From Rhabdornis inornatus (taxonomy: Eukaryota; Chordata; Aves; Passeriformes; Rhabdornithidae), in contig VWZS01009792.1 of assembly GCA_013397075.1 (NCBI GenBank), positions 186,001 to 250,000 of the forward strand: a stretch of DNA of 64,000 nt, read 5' to 3'. The notes beneath the pieces are model-generated. The model had not been told where the DNA came from, did no database searches, and saw only the letters and a program-made list of their open reading frames with translations. Positions 37,311 to 49,580 of this stretch are shown here, in pieces. The translations under genes and the position numbers were made by a program. Every line of letters starts with the position of its first letter. Position 1 is the first letter of the stretch.

Positions 37311-38595
37311 CTGTTGTTTTTTTTTTAATTGATCAGACAAATGGTCTCAACAATCCTTCTAAATTCTGATTTTTTTTAAGACTAGGATTAGGTTTCAAAG
37401 AGAATAGTTTTATTTGCATTGTAAATTTGACATTTTAGCTATAGACTGCTATTTTTTTTCCTGGGGCAGACCTAGTTCTGAGCTAAGCAGGACATTTTTA
37501 GGCATCCAGGTGATTTTATCATATTTGGTAGAGCTTGGTAAGGCCTACACAGTAGTTTGACTTACTTTCAAGTGTTCAAGAATGATGAGAAATCCATGAG
37601 TAATAGAGTTATGTCCATATTTTAATTAAGGAAATTTTGGGAGGAGTTTCAGGGAGCCCTGACTGGGGACATGTAGTTGAGATCTCACAGATGAGTGCAC
37701 GTCTCTGTGTTCAAAGCTGATAAGTAACTAGTGATTTTATCAGATGACAAGAAATAGATTAAAACTCTTATTTAAGACAAAAGAGTTCTTCATTTTCTTA
37801 GAAATCTTTACCCATTTTGAGATTTTTTTAGCAAGAGACACAGATAACATTGATGTTCTGAACTTAGTGGGGCCCCACCTACAAATGAAGAAAACAAAAA
37901 CTAACAAAAACTCCAGGGATTTTCATGTCTGTCACAGCAGACAGATAAGATCTGTCTGTATCATTCCATTAGGCAGGATTTCAGATTTCATTTGGAGGGG
38001 TCCCCTTCAGTAATGCAATAGCCTTCAACAGGAAGCAAAAAAAGAATTTTCAAAATAAATTCCTCTGCCTGCTAACAAATATTGATCATTAGCCCAAACC
38101 ATAGCATTGTGTTCATGAATGGATTCAAAACATGCTGCTATCACAAAAATGATTCATAAAATTATGTCTGACCTGCTTTATCCAAATCATTTTGCAAACG
38201 ATTTTTTTACTTGGATTAAAAACACAACAACAACAAAAAAAGAAACCTCTTCAGGAGATTACCAGGTCAATGGTGCAAACATGCTCTAAAATAGGTTACC
38301 ACTTCAATCTCTCAGAAAAGCAGACATATGGTTAAACCAAGCTTAGATTAACTGCATTTGATTTAACTGTCCTGGTTCTCATATTTTGGAAGAAAGCTGT
38401 GTGGAAATGAAAAAGTCATGGCAAAAGAGCCTTAATAATGCATTACAAGCTTGTTATGTGCTCTTCAACTGCACCATTAATACATGTACTCCATGAGAAT
38501 GAAAGCAACATTGGCAAACATTAATAAAACAACAAGGATGAAAGGTACAGACAAATATAGTGACACTTGTAGACCTTGAACTGGTCTCAACTTAC

Positions 38596-38636
38596 TTTCT
38601 TTTTTTGGTCAGTGTGTTCTCAATGTCAGGGAACTC
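38596..38636 (-). CDS. SAMSN1: Predicted long-form SAMSN1 exon 4 (41-nt small exon)
   Basis: A 41-nt exon with 13 codons, EFPDIENTLTKKR, plus two bases. The donor is AGAAA then GTAAGT, close to consensus; the acceptor is ATCTTTTTAAAAG, moderate. The other two frames contain stops. It enters in phase 0, matching the exon at 44854-44991, and leaves in phase 2, which the exon at 31612-31649 completes as asparagine. Confidence 0.65.
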
Positions 38637-41600
38637 CTTTTAAAAAGATAGAGAAAAAAGGTCTGTGAAAATCAAAACTGCTTAATCCAAATATATTATT
38701 TTTGTCATTGAAAAGACAATGAATTATATAATTTGGATGTGTGTTTTTTAATATCCACTAAAATTTCCAGTCTTTTTTTTTCCAACAGCTGAACCTGTGG
38801 AGGATGCAGTGCAGCAGAGAATATATGTAATTATGTGTCCTGATTTCAGGAAGCTCCAGTTATCCATGGCTCCCAGGAAGCTGACAGCCACAATACCCCT
38901 GAAAAACCAGAGAACCATGCTCATACCCCAGGAATGAATATCATATTTCTTCCATAGTATGATTCTTTGTAACTTTATGAGGATTAAAATACCCGCACGT
39001 TGCAATGGGTTGTGGTTTCCTGACAGACCTGGGACACAAACTCTGTAAACCCAAAGGTGCAGGGGAATGTGGAAGAGGGCAGGAAACTGCAGATGAAATT
39101 GAAAGCTTTAAAGGGGACCAAATCAGAATCAAACACTGGCCTGGAGGCAAGACCACCCAGCCCCCAGGGCCCAGACAATGAATATTTGTACCCTGACAAG
39201 GTGTGAGAAGGAGGAGAAATGACTTAGCTGTTGAAAGAGAGAATAAAAAAGTGTCTTGTCGGGCAAATGATACCAAAACATCTCAATGCATGTTTGCTGT
39301 GCAGTTAACCATGGACTTGAGGTTAATTTTAACCTCAAGGAAAACCTAAGGATGTCATGCTAGGACAGAAGAGACCTCTGTCCCTATATTATTGTGATAT
39401 CTCCTTAGACAGGATATCAAAGCACTGTATCACTTTCTTATTTATTTCTTCCAGCCTGAAAAGCAGGAACTGGGCTAAAAATGTCCATGATGATACCACT
39501 TCAATCTGTTGTGCAACAAGAGGCATTAAAAAATAATATAACCATTCATTATTCTATATATCTCAAAACTTAGTCTAACTGGACCTATTTCTCATAATAT
39601 TATGTTTAATTTCTTTCCTTCTTGTAACTACATCTGCATGACTCTGACAACAGTAATTTAAAAATGTCATCCAGGTTGCATGATAAAAACCCAAAACCTG
39701 TACTACATAAAACCATGTAAGTGCATAATCAAGCATTTTATACTTCTCCCCTCCTCTCAGTAAAGCTCATCATAAATTTTTTAAGCTTTTTCAGGAAGTG
39801 CATTAAGAAAAGGCTGTTTTCCTATGCTGTTATTTTAGCTGAGTGTAGGAAGTCCTTTTAGCATGGATATTTGTGAATGTTAATAATTGTATATAGTTTC
39901 TACATCTTTTTTTTTTTGCCTGTGTCAGTTTGTTCACAGATGCTACATGTAGATCAAAAGAGTATACAGAATTTATCACTCACTTTGAAATAATATAAGC
40001 AATGTAAAATAAATTTCTTGCTGAAAAAACATAAGCATTTTAGTCTCAGGACAAGTATTTTCAATAACTCAAGAGAAATGACTAACTGAGGCGTACAAGC
40101 ACAGAGAAGTTAAAAAAAGTTTAAAAAGTGATTTTAAGGCTTCTTTGAAAGGGTAATGTCCAAATTTCATTGAAAAATATCAAATATTTGATTTCAAACA
40201 GTTTGAATAGTTTGGTTTGCTAAAGGAAGCAATGTTCATGGTGGTCAGAGACCAAAGGATATTGTAATTTAAAATCTGGATATGACCCAGGGAAAAAAAT
40301 TGGAGACAGGCCCCATTGTGGCAATATAGTTTGAAAGATTTGATTCGTATGTTCACACATCAAAAAGCTGGTGTAGACCATGAAACAGGGTTTAATCTTT
40401 TGCTCCACAACTTGAAACCAATTCTTAAAGTCCAGTAAAGTTGCTTTGATGACAGTACATCATATATTAAGGTGATGACTGATGTGAGTTCACAGGATAT
40501 CGTGGGATGCTGTGCCAAAATAAGATATGTTGTGGACTTAAATGGCCATTTAAAAATGGCACCTTTCATTCAGCACACTCTTCCTGCTATTTCTGAATCA
40601 GGTGGCTAAATTGGGGTACAAGAATAAATTGCTCTGGTTTGTACTTATTTGAAGTATCTTTTCAGCATTGACTACGTCTAAAATTATATGTAACTTTTAA
40701 ATGAAACTAGTTTTTAAAAACATATTTTATCTTAGAATGTAAATAAAGGTTCACCTTGACTCTACTCTCCACATTCTCTAAAGAGCATAATTATCTTCTT
40801 TTTGGGAACAATTCTTTCCTTCCTTATCCCAAATGTGAACAATCTGTTTCGTAGAAAAAAAACTGCATATGTGGAAACCCTGCACGATGAAATTATTGAT
40901 AAAGTCCTTTTCTTCCTGATTTTATCAAATAACTCTGAATTAATGAATCTAATTAAACCCTCTGGTGTTTCCAAGCTGGCTGAGAAAAGCTAGAGCTCCT
41001 GTGTGTGTTAGTACTTGCAAACAGGGAAATGACCATTTCAGATAACCAGCCCTCTTCTTGCCCTCCCTGGGACCAAAGGCCAATTATAACACTGCAGATT
41101 AAGGCAAGTATCACAACTGATTTTGATATTCCTGGCAGCAGCTTAGAAGGACTGATAAATTTTTTGGCACTCTTCTGATACACAGGGTAGTCAATCATAT
41201 CACTGCCAGCAGTTCAGAAACATGTGGATCTTATGACATTTGGTGATTGCAGTCTGACAGGATATATATGAAGATGGTTTTTATACTGGAGACTCTTCCC
41301 CTGAGAAGCTGGAGACAGCTCATGAGGTAGAAGACTGTAACACCAGGTGACAAGAGGTGGAAATTCAATTTCCCAGTTAATAGCAAAGTTACAGGCATAG
41401 AGTACCCATGTGATTCATTATGTGCTCATGGCTACCAGCTGTTTTTGAAGGAGGTCCAATTCAGATTTGCTATGCATGAAGTACAAAAACAACTCCATAA
41501 ATCTATTTTTTTTCTTTCTTTCTGAGAATATTACTGAAGCTGAGCAACAGGCAAAGTAATCACAAAGTCAACAGGCCAATTCTCCAAGAGGATTAAAATC

Positions 41601-44600
41601 AAAAGGCAAATGTGCATAACAGGCTTCAGATAGTACCACAGGAACCAAAACAGATCTCTGGAGTTATATTGGAGTTATATGAAGGAGAAGAACAGTGTAC
41701 ATGAAAGGCAGATTTTTCTTTATACAGGATGTGTCATTTGGGCAGATGTTTGGCCAGGAGCAAAAGGAGCCATGGTTCAAAGAGGAATGTCCAAAGACTA
41801 TGTTCAGTGAATGACGTCCTGCACAGCTTCAGTGACCACACTACCCTGCATTTCCCACATCTCCAGAAGAACTTCACAGCCCAGCCATGATTAGGACAAA
41901 TCACAACAGCCGAGTTCACTGCAAGAAAATCACTACCTCGTTGCATTACAAGGAAGAATTTTCTCTAGCACTAGTCACCCTTTTTAAATGTGAGGGAAGC
42001 TGATCCTGGATGCCTGCCCTGTTGATTTTGAAGCTATATAGGAAAAAGGAAGGGGCAAAGCCTCTTCCTGAGGAGGAAGTGTGCCGTGCCAGGCTGCTCC
42101 ACCCTTTGGAGATTTAGCAGCTCTGTGGAGCCTGCCGTGCTTCAGCCAACCATTTAAACATTCACTCGAGTCCATACCTACTTAGCAGTGCACTTATATA
42201 GGTGCATTACTGCACAATGATGGATGGCTAAATGGAGTCAATAATGTCCTGAATTCGTCATGCTGTGGGGGCTGCCCCGCAGCCTGGAACCGAGTGACGG
42301 AATTAAAAATGGGAGAGAAGTACAAATGGGCTCAGTTAATAAGCTTAACGGCTTCATCCAAGGTGTAGCTGTAATAACTCACAGGCCAGAAATAGCAGAT
42401 AAGATTACACACAGGCCTCTGGCCTTAGCCACATTTTTCCATGGGTCTTACTGCCGACACGTCATCACTAATCTTGTTTTCCATTTCTAGAAAGTATTTT
42501 ATAAATAATCGTGTTGATTCTACAGCCAGCACAGTGACACAGCATCTAGCTGTTATTTTTAGTTAAAGGCTGAGCTTAACTCTTTTATTTTCTCTTAAAC
42601 CCAGAAAATAAAGAAAATAAAACCCAGGGCCAGCCTTGAGAAACTTCTTGTTTATACCTAGTGAGCCAAGTGTGCCTACCCCATTTAGTGTTGTTTTTAT
42701 TGAGGATGAACTTTATATTTGATGATGGACAAATGTGCCATCACCACAATATCTCCTTTAGGGAAACAAAAATATATGATAAGAGGTAGCAGAAACCAAA
42801 GTGCTGGATTCTTCTATTCAGTGTTATACAGGTATCTTCATGGACTCTGCAGTGCTATCCCACAAACCACTGAGCAAGGTGAAAGATGTTTTGCTAAAAT
42901 TTGTTCAGATTAATGTATGGGATTTTCTGATCCTACACTAGTAGCAAATCTGCTTCTGCAGGCTGGCTCAAGGAAAACAAATTTCTTTACTGGATAGGTT
43001 GATTATTTTTCTTTAGCCAAATAATTTATGAAGCCTAACTCTAAATCAATGCAATAAAAAATCTGAAGATGCTACCAAACAAAAAGCAGAATAAAACAAG
43101 AAAAAGCAAGAAACAGCCTGATGTAAACAACCACTGCAGTTTTAAGTCTTAGTTTTATACATTGTGCAAACCACAGCAGAGCACAGTGCTGTGGATGTGT
43201 CTTTACCATACCTTGAGAAAATAAAGGGCAATTTCTATTAGTTTTCTATTGCAAAGTCCATTAGGAAATCATAGGTGCTATTCTGGGTACAAACCAAAAA
43301 ATAAATCTGCCTTTTTCATTTTATGTAGTCTAAATACTGCTTGTAACAGATGAACATCTACTGGCCAAGGAAAAAATTAGTGTAGCAGTCAATGAAATTG
43401 AAGTTGGTTTGGAGTCACAGCAAAGGGGGGAAAAACTGAATGGATGTAGGAGCTGTACTATAATGTCCATCTTTGGGCGTGTAGAATAGCATGCAGAATA
43501 CAAATACAAATAACTAGAGCTCCCCACAATGACCATACGCCAGTCAAGCTAGGGTGAGGTTACAGCCATATTTCACAACCACAATCATATATCCTTAACT
43601 GGACCATTGTAGAGGCAGCTCATTCTTATAGTGACAAGGCCACAGCCTGGTAATGGGGAAAAACCCTGTCACTCAGGAGAGCATCTCCCACCTATTGCAG
43701 GAAAATTATGATGTGGGGACTTTTCAGAGCCCATAGATCTGTTCTGATGCTATGAGGAATCGCCTTGAGATCTCTTCACTGCTACACTCTCAAAACCAGG
43801 ACCATTATTTACAGTCCCAAGGTGATTATGTGGAAGAGAGGGACATGCACAGAGTGAGATGGTTGCAGGAGATGGGTCTGAGAACAAGTTGTTTCCAGTC
43901 CTTTAGCAATTTAACGAGTGCATGCCACAATTCCCCAGGCATTCTCCCATCCCACCAGCTGCAGCACTTTCTCCAGGCAAATCCTGTGTGCAAACCTGCT
44001 GTGTGACATTTCAACACCAAAGGCCCAGCAGTCTCACATGTACATGGTACCTAACCCAGAGTACATGTGAGTAAAACTTGGCACAATATCTGAAGGGAGG
44101 ACACTTTCCTCGAAATGATGAACATCCTGTTTGCCCCTTTATTCAATCACCAGACTGCATCATACATTGAAATAGAAACAGTAATTATAAGCAAAGGCAC
44201 ATTGCAAAGCAGAGAGCAGAGATTATGAAACTAATTTTATGAAATTTAATATACCATGTTAAAGTATTTGTCAAAGCATCATCTATTATACCAATAACAT
44301 GCAAATAAGAAGGGATTAAGTAGGGTAACATAATTTAAGAAGGAAAAAAAAAAAACCCTAGAAGACAACCTTCTTCCCATGTTTGCCTAATGAGGTCTTG
44401 TAAAATGTCAAGTTTATTCCAGAGGCCATCAGTTACAAAATTCATGCAACTCACGCTTTAGAAATGCATTTTTTTGTATTAATAAAAAGGACAACCAAAG
44501 ACAGTGGTATTATATTCTTTAGAGACAAGTGATACCAATGACTGTACCCAGAGTTTTCATACACTGTTACTTGCAAGGAGAAATTCCTATGTCCAGTGCA

Positions 44601-44853
44601 GCTGCACTAATCTCCCTTTGCTGCTTGCTGTAGTGAAACTCATGACCTGCTTTCAAATGTGCTTGTTACAACTGGACAGAAATCAGGTCATTGGCTACAG
44701 AGATGAGATTTGAACACTGGCTCTACAGAGCCTAAATAGTTCAAACTGGCAAATAAACTGGCAAATAAACCAGTGGAGCACACACGTGCCCACGTACAGA
44801 GCAAGATTTTTTTGCAAAGTGCATTGCATGCTTTGCAATTAAGTGCTGCTTAC
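38637..44853 (-). other. Intron
   Basis: About 6.2 kb without a supported gene. Only short low-complexity runs and minor open frames are seen. Confidence 0.6.
44745..44769. repeat. 12-bp tandem duplication
   Basis: ACTGGCAAATAA occurs twice in a row, about 85 bp beyond the donor of the exon at 44854-44991. Confidence 0.8.
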
Positions 44854-44991
44854 CAAAGACATAGACCTGTCAGGTGGCACACAGTTTGCATTTGTGCTCT
44901 CTGGAGTTGTAGCCTGGCTTTCAGGAGTAGTTGGATCCTTGGATTCCTGATGTTCTGGGACAGGCTCATACAAGCTGTCCATCGAGCCCTC
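44854..44991 (-). CDS. SAMSN1: Predicted long-form SAMSN1 exon 3
   Basis: A 138-nt exon with 46 codons, phase 0 at both ends. It begins EGSMDSLYEPVPEHQ and continues through a region rich in threonine, proline, serine and glutamate to PPDRSMSL. The acceptor is GTGTTTTAG and the donor TTTG then GTAAGC. The composition suggests a disordered segment with several possible phosphorylation sites, including a tyrosine in SLYEPVP. A SMDSLY string also occurs in the SAMSN1 body as I remember it, but this may be coincidence. Confidence 0.75.
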
Positions 44992-47900
44992 CTAAAACAC
45001 ATTTAAACAGAGATGAACACTTGCAAACATATTAAATTAACTCTAACTTTTAAAGGAAGGTGTTTGTGTGATTTGCATAATGGAATGTGTTTTATCTCCC
45101 CCGTCTTCTGAAATCTTATTTTTTTTCTCTAAAAAGGCATTTAGATGTTGATTTTAGTAAGTACCCAAATGCTGGAGTTCACAGTATCATGACTTAGACA
45201 CCATAGATTGCCATGGTAAAGCTGAGGGTACAGTAAAAATTAATATTATCTGCTCAGAAGGAGTAAAACCAGGTGTATATCTCCAACTGAACCCTACATG
45301 AACATTCCTGAGAAAACTATGAAAACCATATACCGTGAAAACTTCTATATGAACCATAGAAATCTTTTATAGTTAGTATTTCTATACAGGAAAAAAAAAG
45401 TTAATTTGATGCAGAAAGGTAACCCTATTACTCAGAATTAGAGAGAAACAATGCTGCCAGCTCCCAGAATTTGACAATTATGGTTTAGGCCCCCAAAATA
45501 ATGATAATGTCTAGAATTAAAAATTCCATTTGCATTCAATTTTTTGAACTCTGTGTTTTAATGCACATGTAAGGTTCTTTTTACCCAACCATGAAAAATA
45601 TAAACATTGTAATAGAAACTAAGATTTTCACATTTATCCCACAACTCCAAGAGCTAGGATTACATATACACACTGCCATTTCATAATTCAAGAGTTAAGT
45701 GAAAGCAGATGGCAAAACTAAAGACACTCTAACTGATGATCCTAAATTTTAGATGTTGCCATTTTGATCTGCACTGAATATTTTCCCAATGAATTTTGAT
45801 TACTAATTTTAGCTGCATTAATTAAGGAATAAATCAAATTTATAGCAGTGTGACTAACAGCAGAGTAACACCATTGAAATTAACATAATATATTATTATT
45901 TAAAGGCATTTGTTCCTTTAGTACAGAAGATAAACACAGATGTATATTTGAAGTTATATTATTAATATATAAAGCTTTACTGGCAATATTTTTGACTGGT
46001 GGAGCAGCAGTTCAAAGACATGGCTAATTTTTGCAAGCACAATGTTTATCAATGGATATTTATTTGCCTCATTCTGCTGGATTCTTGATAAACCAAAATA
46101 AATATTTTGGGAGAAATATTTTGTGGTGAACCTCTTGAAAAGACTCAAGTTACATACTTGAGCCTATTCTAGGAACTAATGAGTTAATGCTTCCTAGGAA
46201 ATTGGTGCCTAGTTTATGAAACACATGGAAGTGCTGAACATCCAGCTGAGCCTGGGTTTTGACAGCAACTGCATTTTTTTTATCACAGCATTTACTTTTT
46301 ATCACTGCAAGTATTTTGCCATATAGTAATGATGGTTCAGCCTCCCCATCTGAAGCTGTGGATGGAGCACTTTTAGACAAAACTGATGAGTTTAAAAACT
46401 TGTTACACACTTCCAGGACTCTGCAATGTGAAATGCAACCATATACTTTTCCCACAATAGGGAATAAACCACAATTTTGTTGAAGAGAATATTTAATGAA
46501 GAGATGGAAGAATAAAGGAGAACTCATGAAAGAAAGAGTATGAGAGAGCTAAAAAGGGAAAGAAAAGATAGGACAAGGAACAGCGAAAGCAGAGAGTGGT
46601 GGTGGGGAGGAAAAGGGTAAGAAAATACACCAAAAGAATACAGAAAGAGAGGAGGGAAGAAGTGGGGGAAAGAGCATGGATAAGAGAGGGAGGAGAGCGG
46701 GAAAGATGAGAGGTGAAACCTAGAGAAAGGGAGAAAGAGCATAACGGGGAGCATGTGAGAATTAGTGCTTGAAAGAGGAAAAATGTGAGAAAGAGCTCAA
46801 GCAAGAAAGAGAACTCTTGTGTGAGAAAGATGGAGCTCAAGAGTGTGAGCAACATAAGAAAAAGCAAGTGTGCAGAAAAACCAGCAGGTCCATGTGGAAG
46901 AGGGAAGGCACGAAGAGTAGGATGTGCATGAGGAATTACGAGGGCATGAGGAAGAGGATGCAAGTGGAGCACATGGGAAAGCACAACTGCTGTGAGAAAG
47001 AACACAAGGAAAAGTGAATGCACAAGGGAGAGCCAGCACTCAAAACAGGGAGTGGGTCGACAAGAGAAAGAAAGAGATGAGGTAGCAAGGGAAGGAGAGG
47101 GAATGTGTGAGAGAAGCCATGGATGAGAGTGGGAGAGGACAAGAAAGAAAGCATGAGACAGAGATACTGGATGAGAAGTTTTCCTGAGGAAGAGTGAACA
47201 TAAGGGAATGGAAAGGTTGTGAGTGCAGGAGGAAGCACAGGAGTGTGTGAAGTGGAGAGTAAGCAATGAGAAACAGCAGGAGTAGGTGAAGAGCCAGGGA
47301 ATGAGAAAGAGTGAGCACATGAGAGAGGGAGGGCACCAGAAAGATCAGGTGCAGGGAAATGAGCAAGGGTGTGACAAAGGGCAGACATGGACAAGAAAGC
47401 GAGCAAGAAAACAAAAGTGTGGGCAAGGGTGGCCACAAGAAAGGAAAGAAAGAGGCTGGGATAAAGCCCATGGTGTGTGGGAGCATGGTTGCAGGAGAAA
47501 CTACCAGCGTGTGCAAGGAGGGTGGGTGCTGGAAAGAGGGAGGTCACAAGAAAAGTGAGGCCACAAGGAAGGGGAAGCACTCCAGAAAGGGGATGCACAA
47601 GAAATAAAGAGGGAGAAAGCACAAGGAGAAGGGCAGAGAAATGGAGTGAGAAAGTGAGCATCAAGGTGTGAAAAGGGTTAAGCACGAGGTTGTGAGAAAG
47701 TGTGAGCACACAAGAAAGTGAATGTAAGGGAAATCAAGGTGTGAGAAAAGGAGAGGGCATGAGAAAGAATCCCTGCATGCAGGAAAGAGTGAGATGTGAG
47801 AAAAGAAGTGCACACAAAATAGATTAAGAAAGCAAATATGGCTGTAAGACTGAGCAAGCCCACATCAGAGGGAGTGCTCACATAAAAGAAAACACTCATG

Positions 47901-49524
47901 AGAAAGCAGGAGGACACAGGAAAGAGTGGGTGCCAGAAAGGGCAGGGTTGAAGGCAAGATAGCAGGAGACACAAAGAAAATCACAAAATCACACAAAGGA
48001 AATCACAAAGGGTAGGGCAAGGGTGCAAGAAAAGCACCATCATGAGAGAGGGCAAGTGCTTGAGAATGGAAGTGTGCAAAAAAGCATAAGCATGCACAAG
48101 CAAGGCTGCAAGAAAGTGCACGTGTGAGAGAAAGAGAAGAAAGAGAGTGGGAGAAAAAGGAAGAAAGAATCTGAGAAAGAGTGTGCTGGGAAAATATGGC
48201 AGGCAAAAAAAACCCAGCAAACACAAGGAAGCAAGAATGGGGGCATGAGAAGATGGGAGTGTGAATAGCATAGAGAAGAAGAGTGAGGAAGAGATGGTGT
48301 GCAAAAGAGAGATTGTTCAAGAAAGAGAAGGTATGTGCAAGAAGTGAGTGTGCAGGCAGTGAGAATGAGGTTGTGAGAGAAGGGCTGAGGTCATGAGAAG
48401 GGGGAAGACAGTGCAAGGCCACGAGAAAAAGGGGCTGTGAGGAAGGGGATAAGAAAGAGCAGGACAACTTATGAGAAAGAGTGAATATGTGAAAAATGGT
48501 AGACAAGGAATCCTTGTGACAGAGCTCTCAGGGAAGAGGGAGAAAGGGTGCAAGAAATTGAGCACCAGGGCATGAGATTGAGTGGCCATGAAGTATTAAC
48601 CAAGGGAGAAAGGGCATGAGTGTGCAGAAAAGAGAGTGTGGTCACAGGAAGAGAAAAAATGAGTGAGAGAGCAGAATCACACATTCTAGACAAAAAGGAT
48701 GAGTTTAAAACCTTGTGACACATTTCCAGGATTCTGCAGCATAAAATAGAACCATATACTTCTCCCTCAATAGGGAATAATACATGACATTGTTGAAGTA
48801 AGGGAGAAGCATAAAGAGAACTCGTGAAAGAGAAGCATGGGAAAGACAAAAAGGGAGAGAAAAGAGAAGGCAAGGAACAGTGAAAAGAGAGACTGGGGGG
48901 ACAATAAAAAGATTAGAAAGGGACACAAAAGAAGATGGAAAGAGAGAAGAGAGGAAGGGAGGCTTTTGTGGTCTTAGGTGAGCTCAGACACGAGAAAGAG
49001 TGAGAACACATGACAGAGAAGGAAAGGGACAACCAGGAAAGCAAGTGCAAGAAAGAAAACTCACACAAAAAAGCATAGGAGTGAGAAGGAGAGCACCCAA
49101 AAAAGAGAAAATACATCTTCAATTTTCAAAATTGTTTTCTTTGCTTGCTGGTTTTATGCTTTATAAGAGTATATTTTCCTTGCAATAATTGCCTTTCTTT
49201 GAGGGCAACTCAAAATATTTAACTGAAATTGAAATTTTATTGCTCCCTTCTGTTTTATTTTATTTTTCAGTTAAGCCTGCTTTTTATAACAAAACCTGCC
49301 AAGTCAGTAAAGCTTTTTCATTTCATATGTTAATTCTTTCAGTAGTCCTGAGCACAGTAAACATCACAGAGGAAAATGAGAGATAGCAGAATAAAATATG
49401 AACTTCTGGAGTAGTTAGCACATTTTCTTTATCCTACATGGAATAAGAAAGCTTTCTGAAGCTCTTTGCTCCAGGAGTTTTATAGGAAAAAAATCCCAGT
49501 TCAGATCTAGAAGAAAATAATTAC
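44992..49524 (-). other. Intron containing a purine-rich tandem repeat
   Basis: Intron between two predicted exons. Much of it is the purine-rich array at 46373-49110; the remainder is AT-rich non-coding sequence. Confidence 0.55.
46373..49110. repeat. Purine-rich 2.3-kb tandem repeat, 1.2 copies
   Basis: The plus strand is almost all A and G with a recurring GAGAAAG then GTGAGCA-like theme every 18-30 bases. A non-repetitive leader of about 110 bp (TTAGACAAAACTGATGAG onward) starts at 46373 and returns 2313 bp later at 48686, followed by similar purine-rich sequence. So there is one full unit and one partial unit, diverged at roughly one base in five. The pyrimidine-rich minus strand lacks stop codons and so shows long spurious open frames (up to 275 codons) rich in serine, leucine, histidine and phenylalanine. 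Confidence 0.8.
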
Positions 49525-49580
49525 CTGTAGCTCTTTCCTTTTTATATTTTTGTTATTATTATCATCATGGCATGCAGAGA
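49525..49580 (-). CDS. SAMSN1: Predicted long-form SAMSN1 exon 2
   Basis: A 56-nt exon. Its first two bases TC complete a valine codon with the G left by the first exon; 18 codons follow, SACHDDNNNKNIKRKELQ. The acceptor is CCTTATGATCAACCTAG, fair; the donor is CAG then GTAATT, weaker than the others. Two of three frames have stops. Exit is phase 0, as exon 3 needs. The asparagine run comes from a short ATT/AAT repeat. This is the weakest splice pair of the series. Confidence 0.5.

Larger units (their letters stand above)
31650..38595 (-). other. Intron
   Basis: About 7 kb of non-coding DNA. It holds two degenerate CATTGAAGTCAATGG-type repeat pieces (31772-31840 and 36262-36300), a (GGAT)n run (34758-34787), an AAT plus GGTATT microsatellite (34954-34996) and a 30-bp period duplication (37260-37310). 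No gene is visible. Confidence 0.6.

Noticed and set aside
46493..48506. Long minus-strand open frames (275, 257, 167 and 158 codons)
   Set aside because: They overlap in different frames, lie wholly in the pyrimidine-rich strand of the repeat and are mostly Ser, Leu, His, Phe and Pro. Lack of stops is explained by base composition.
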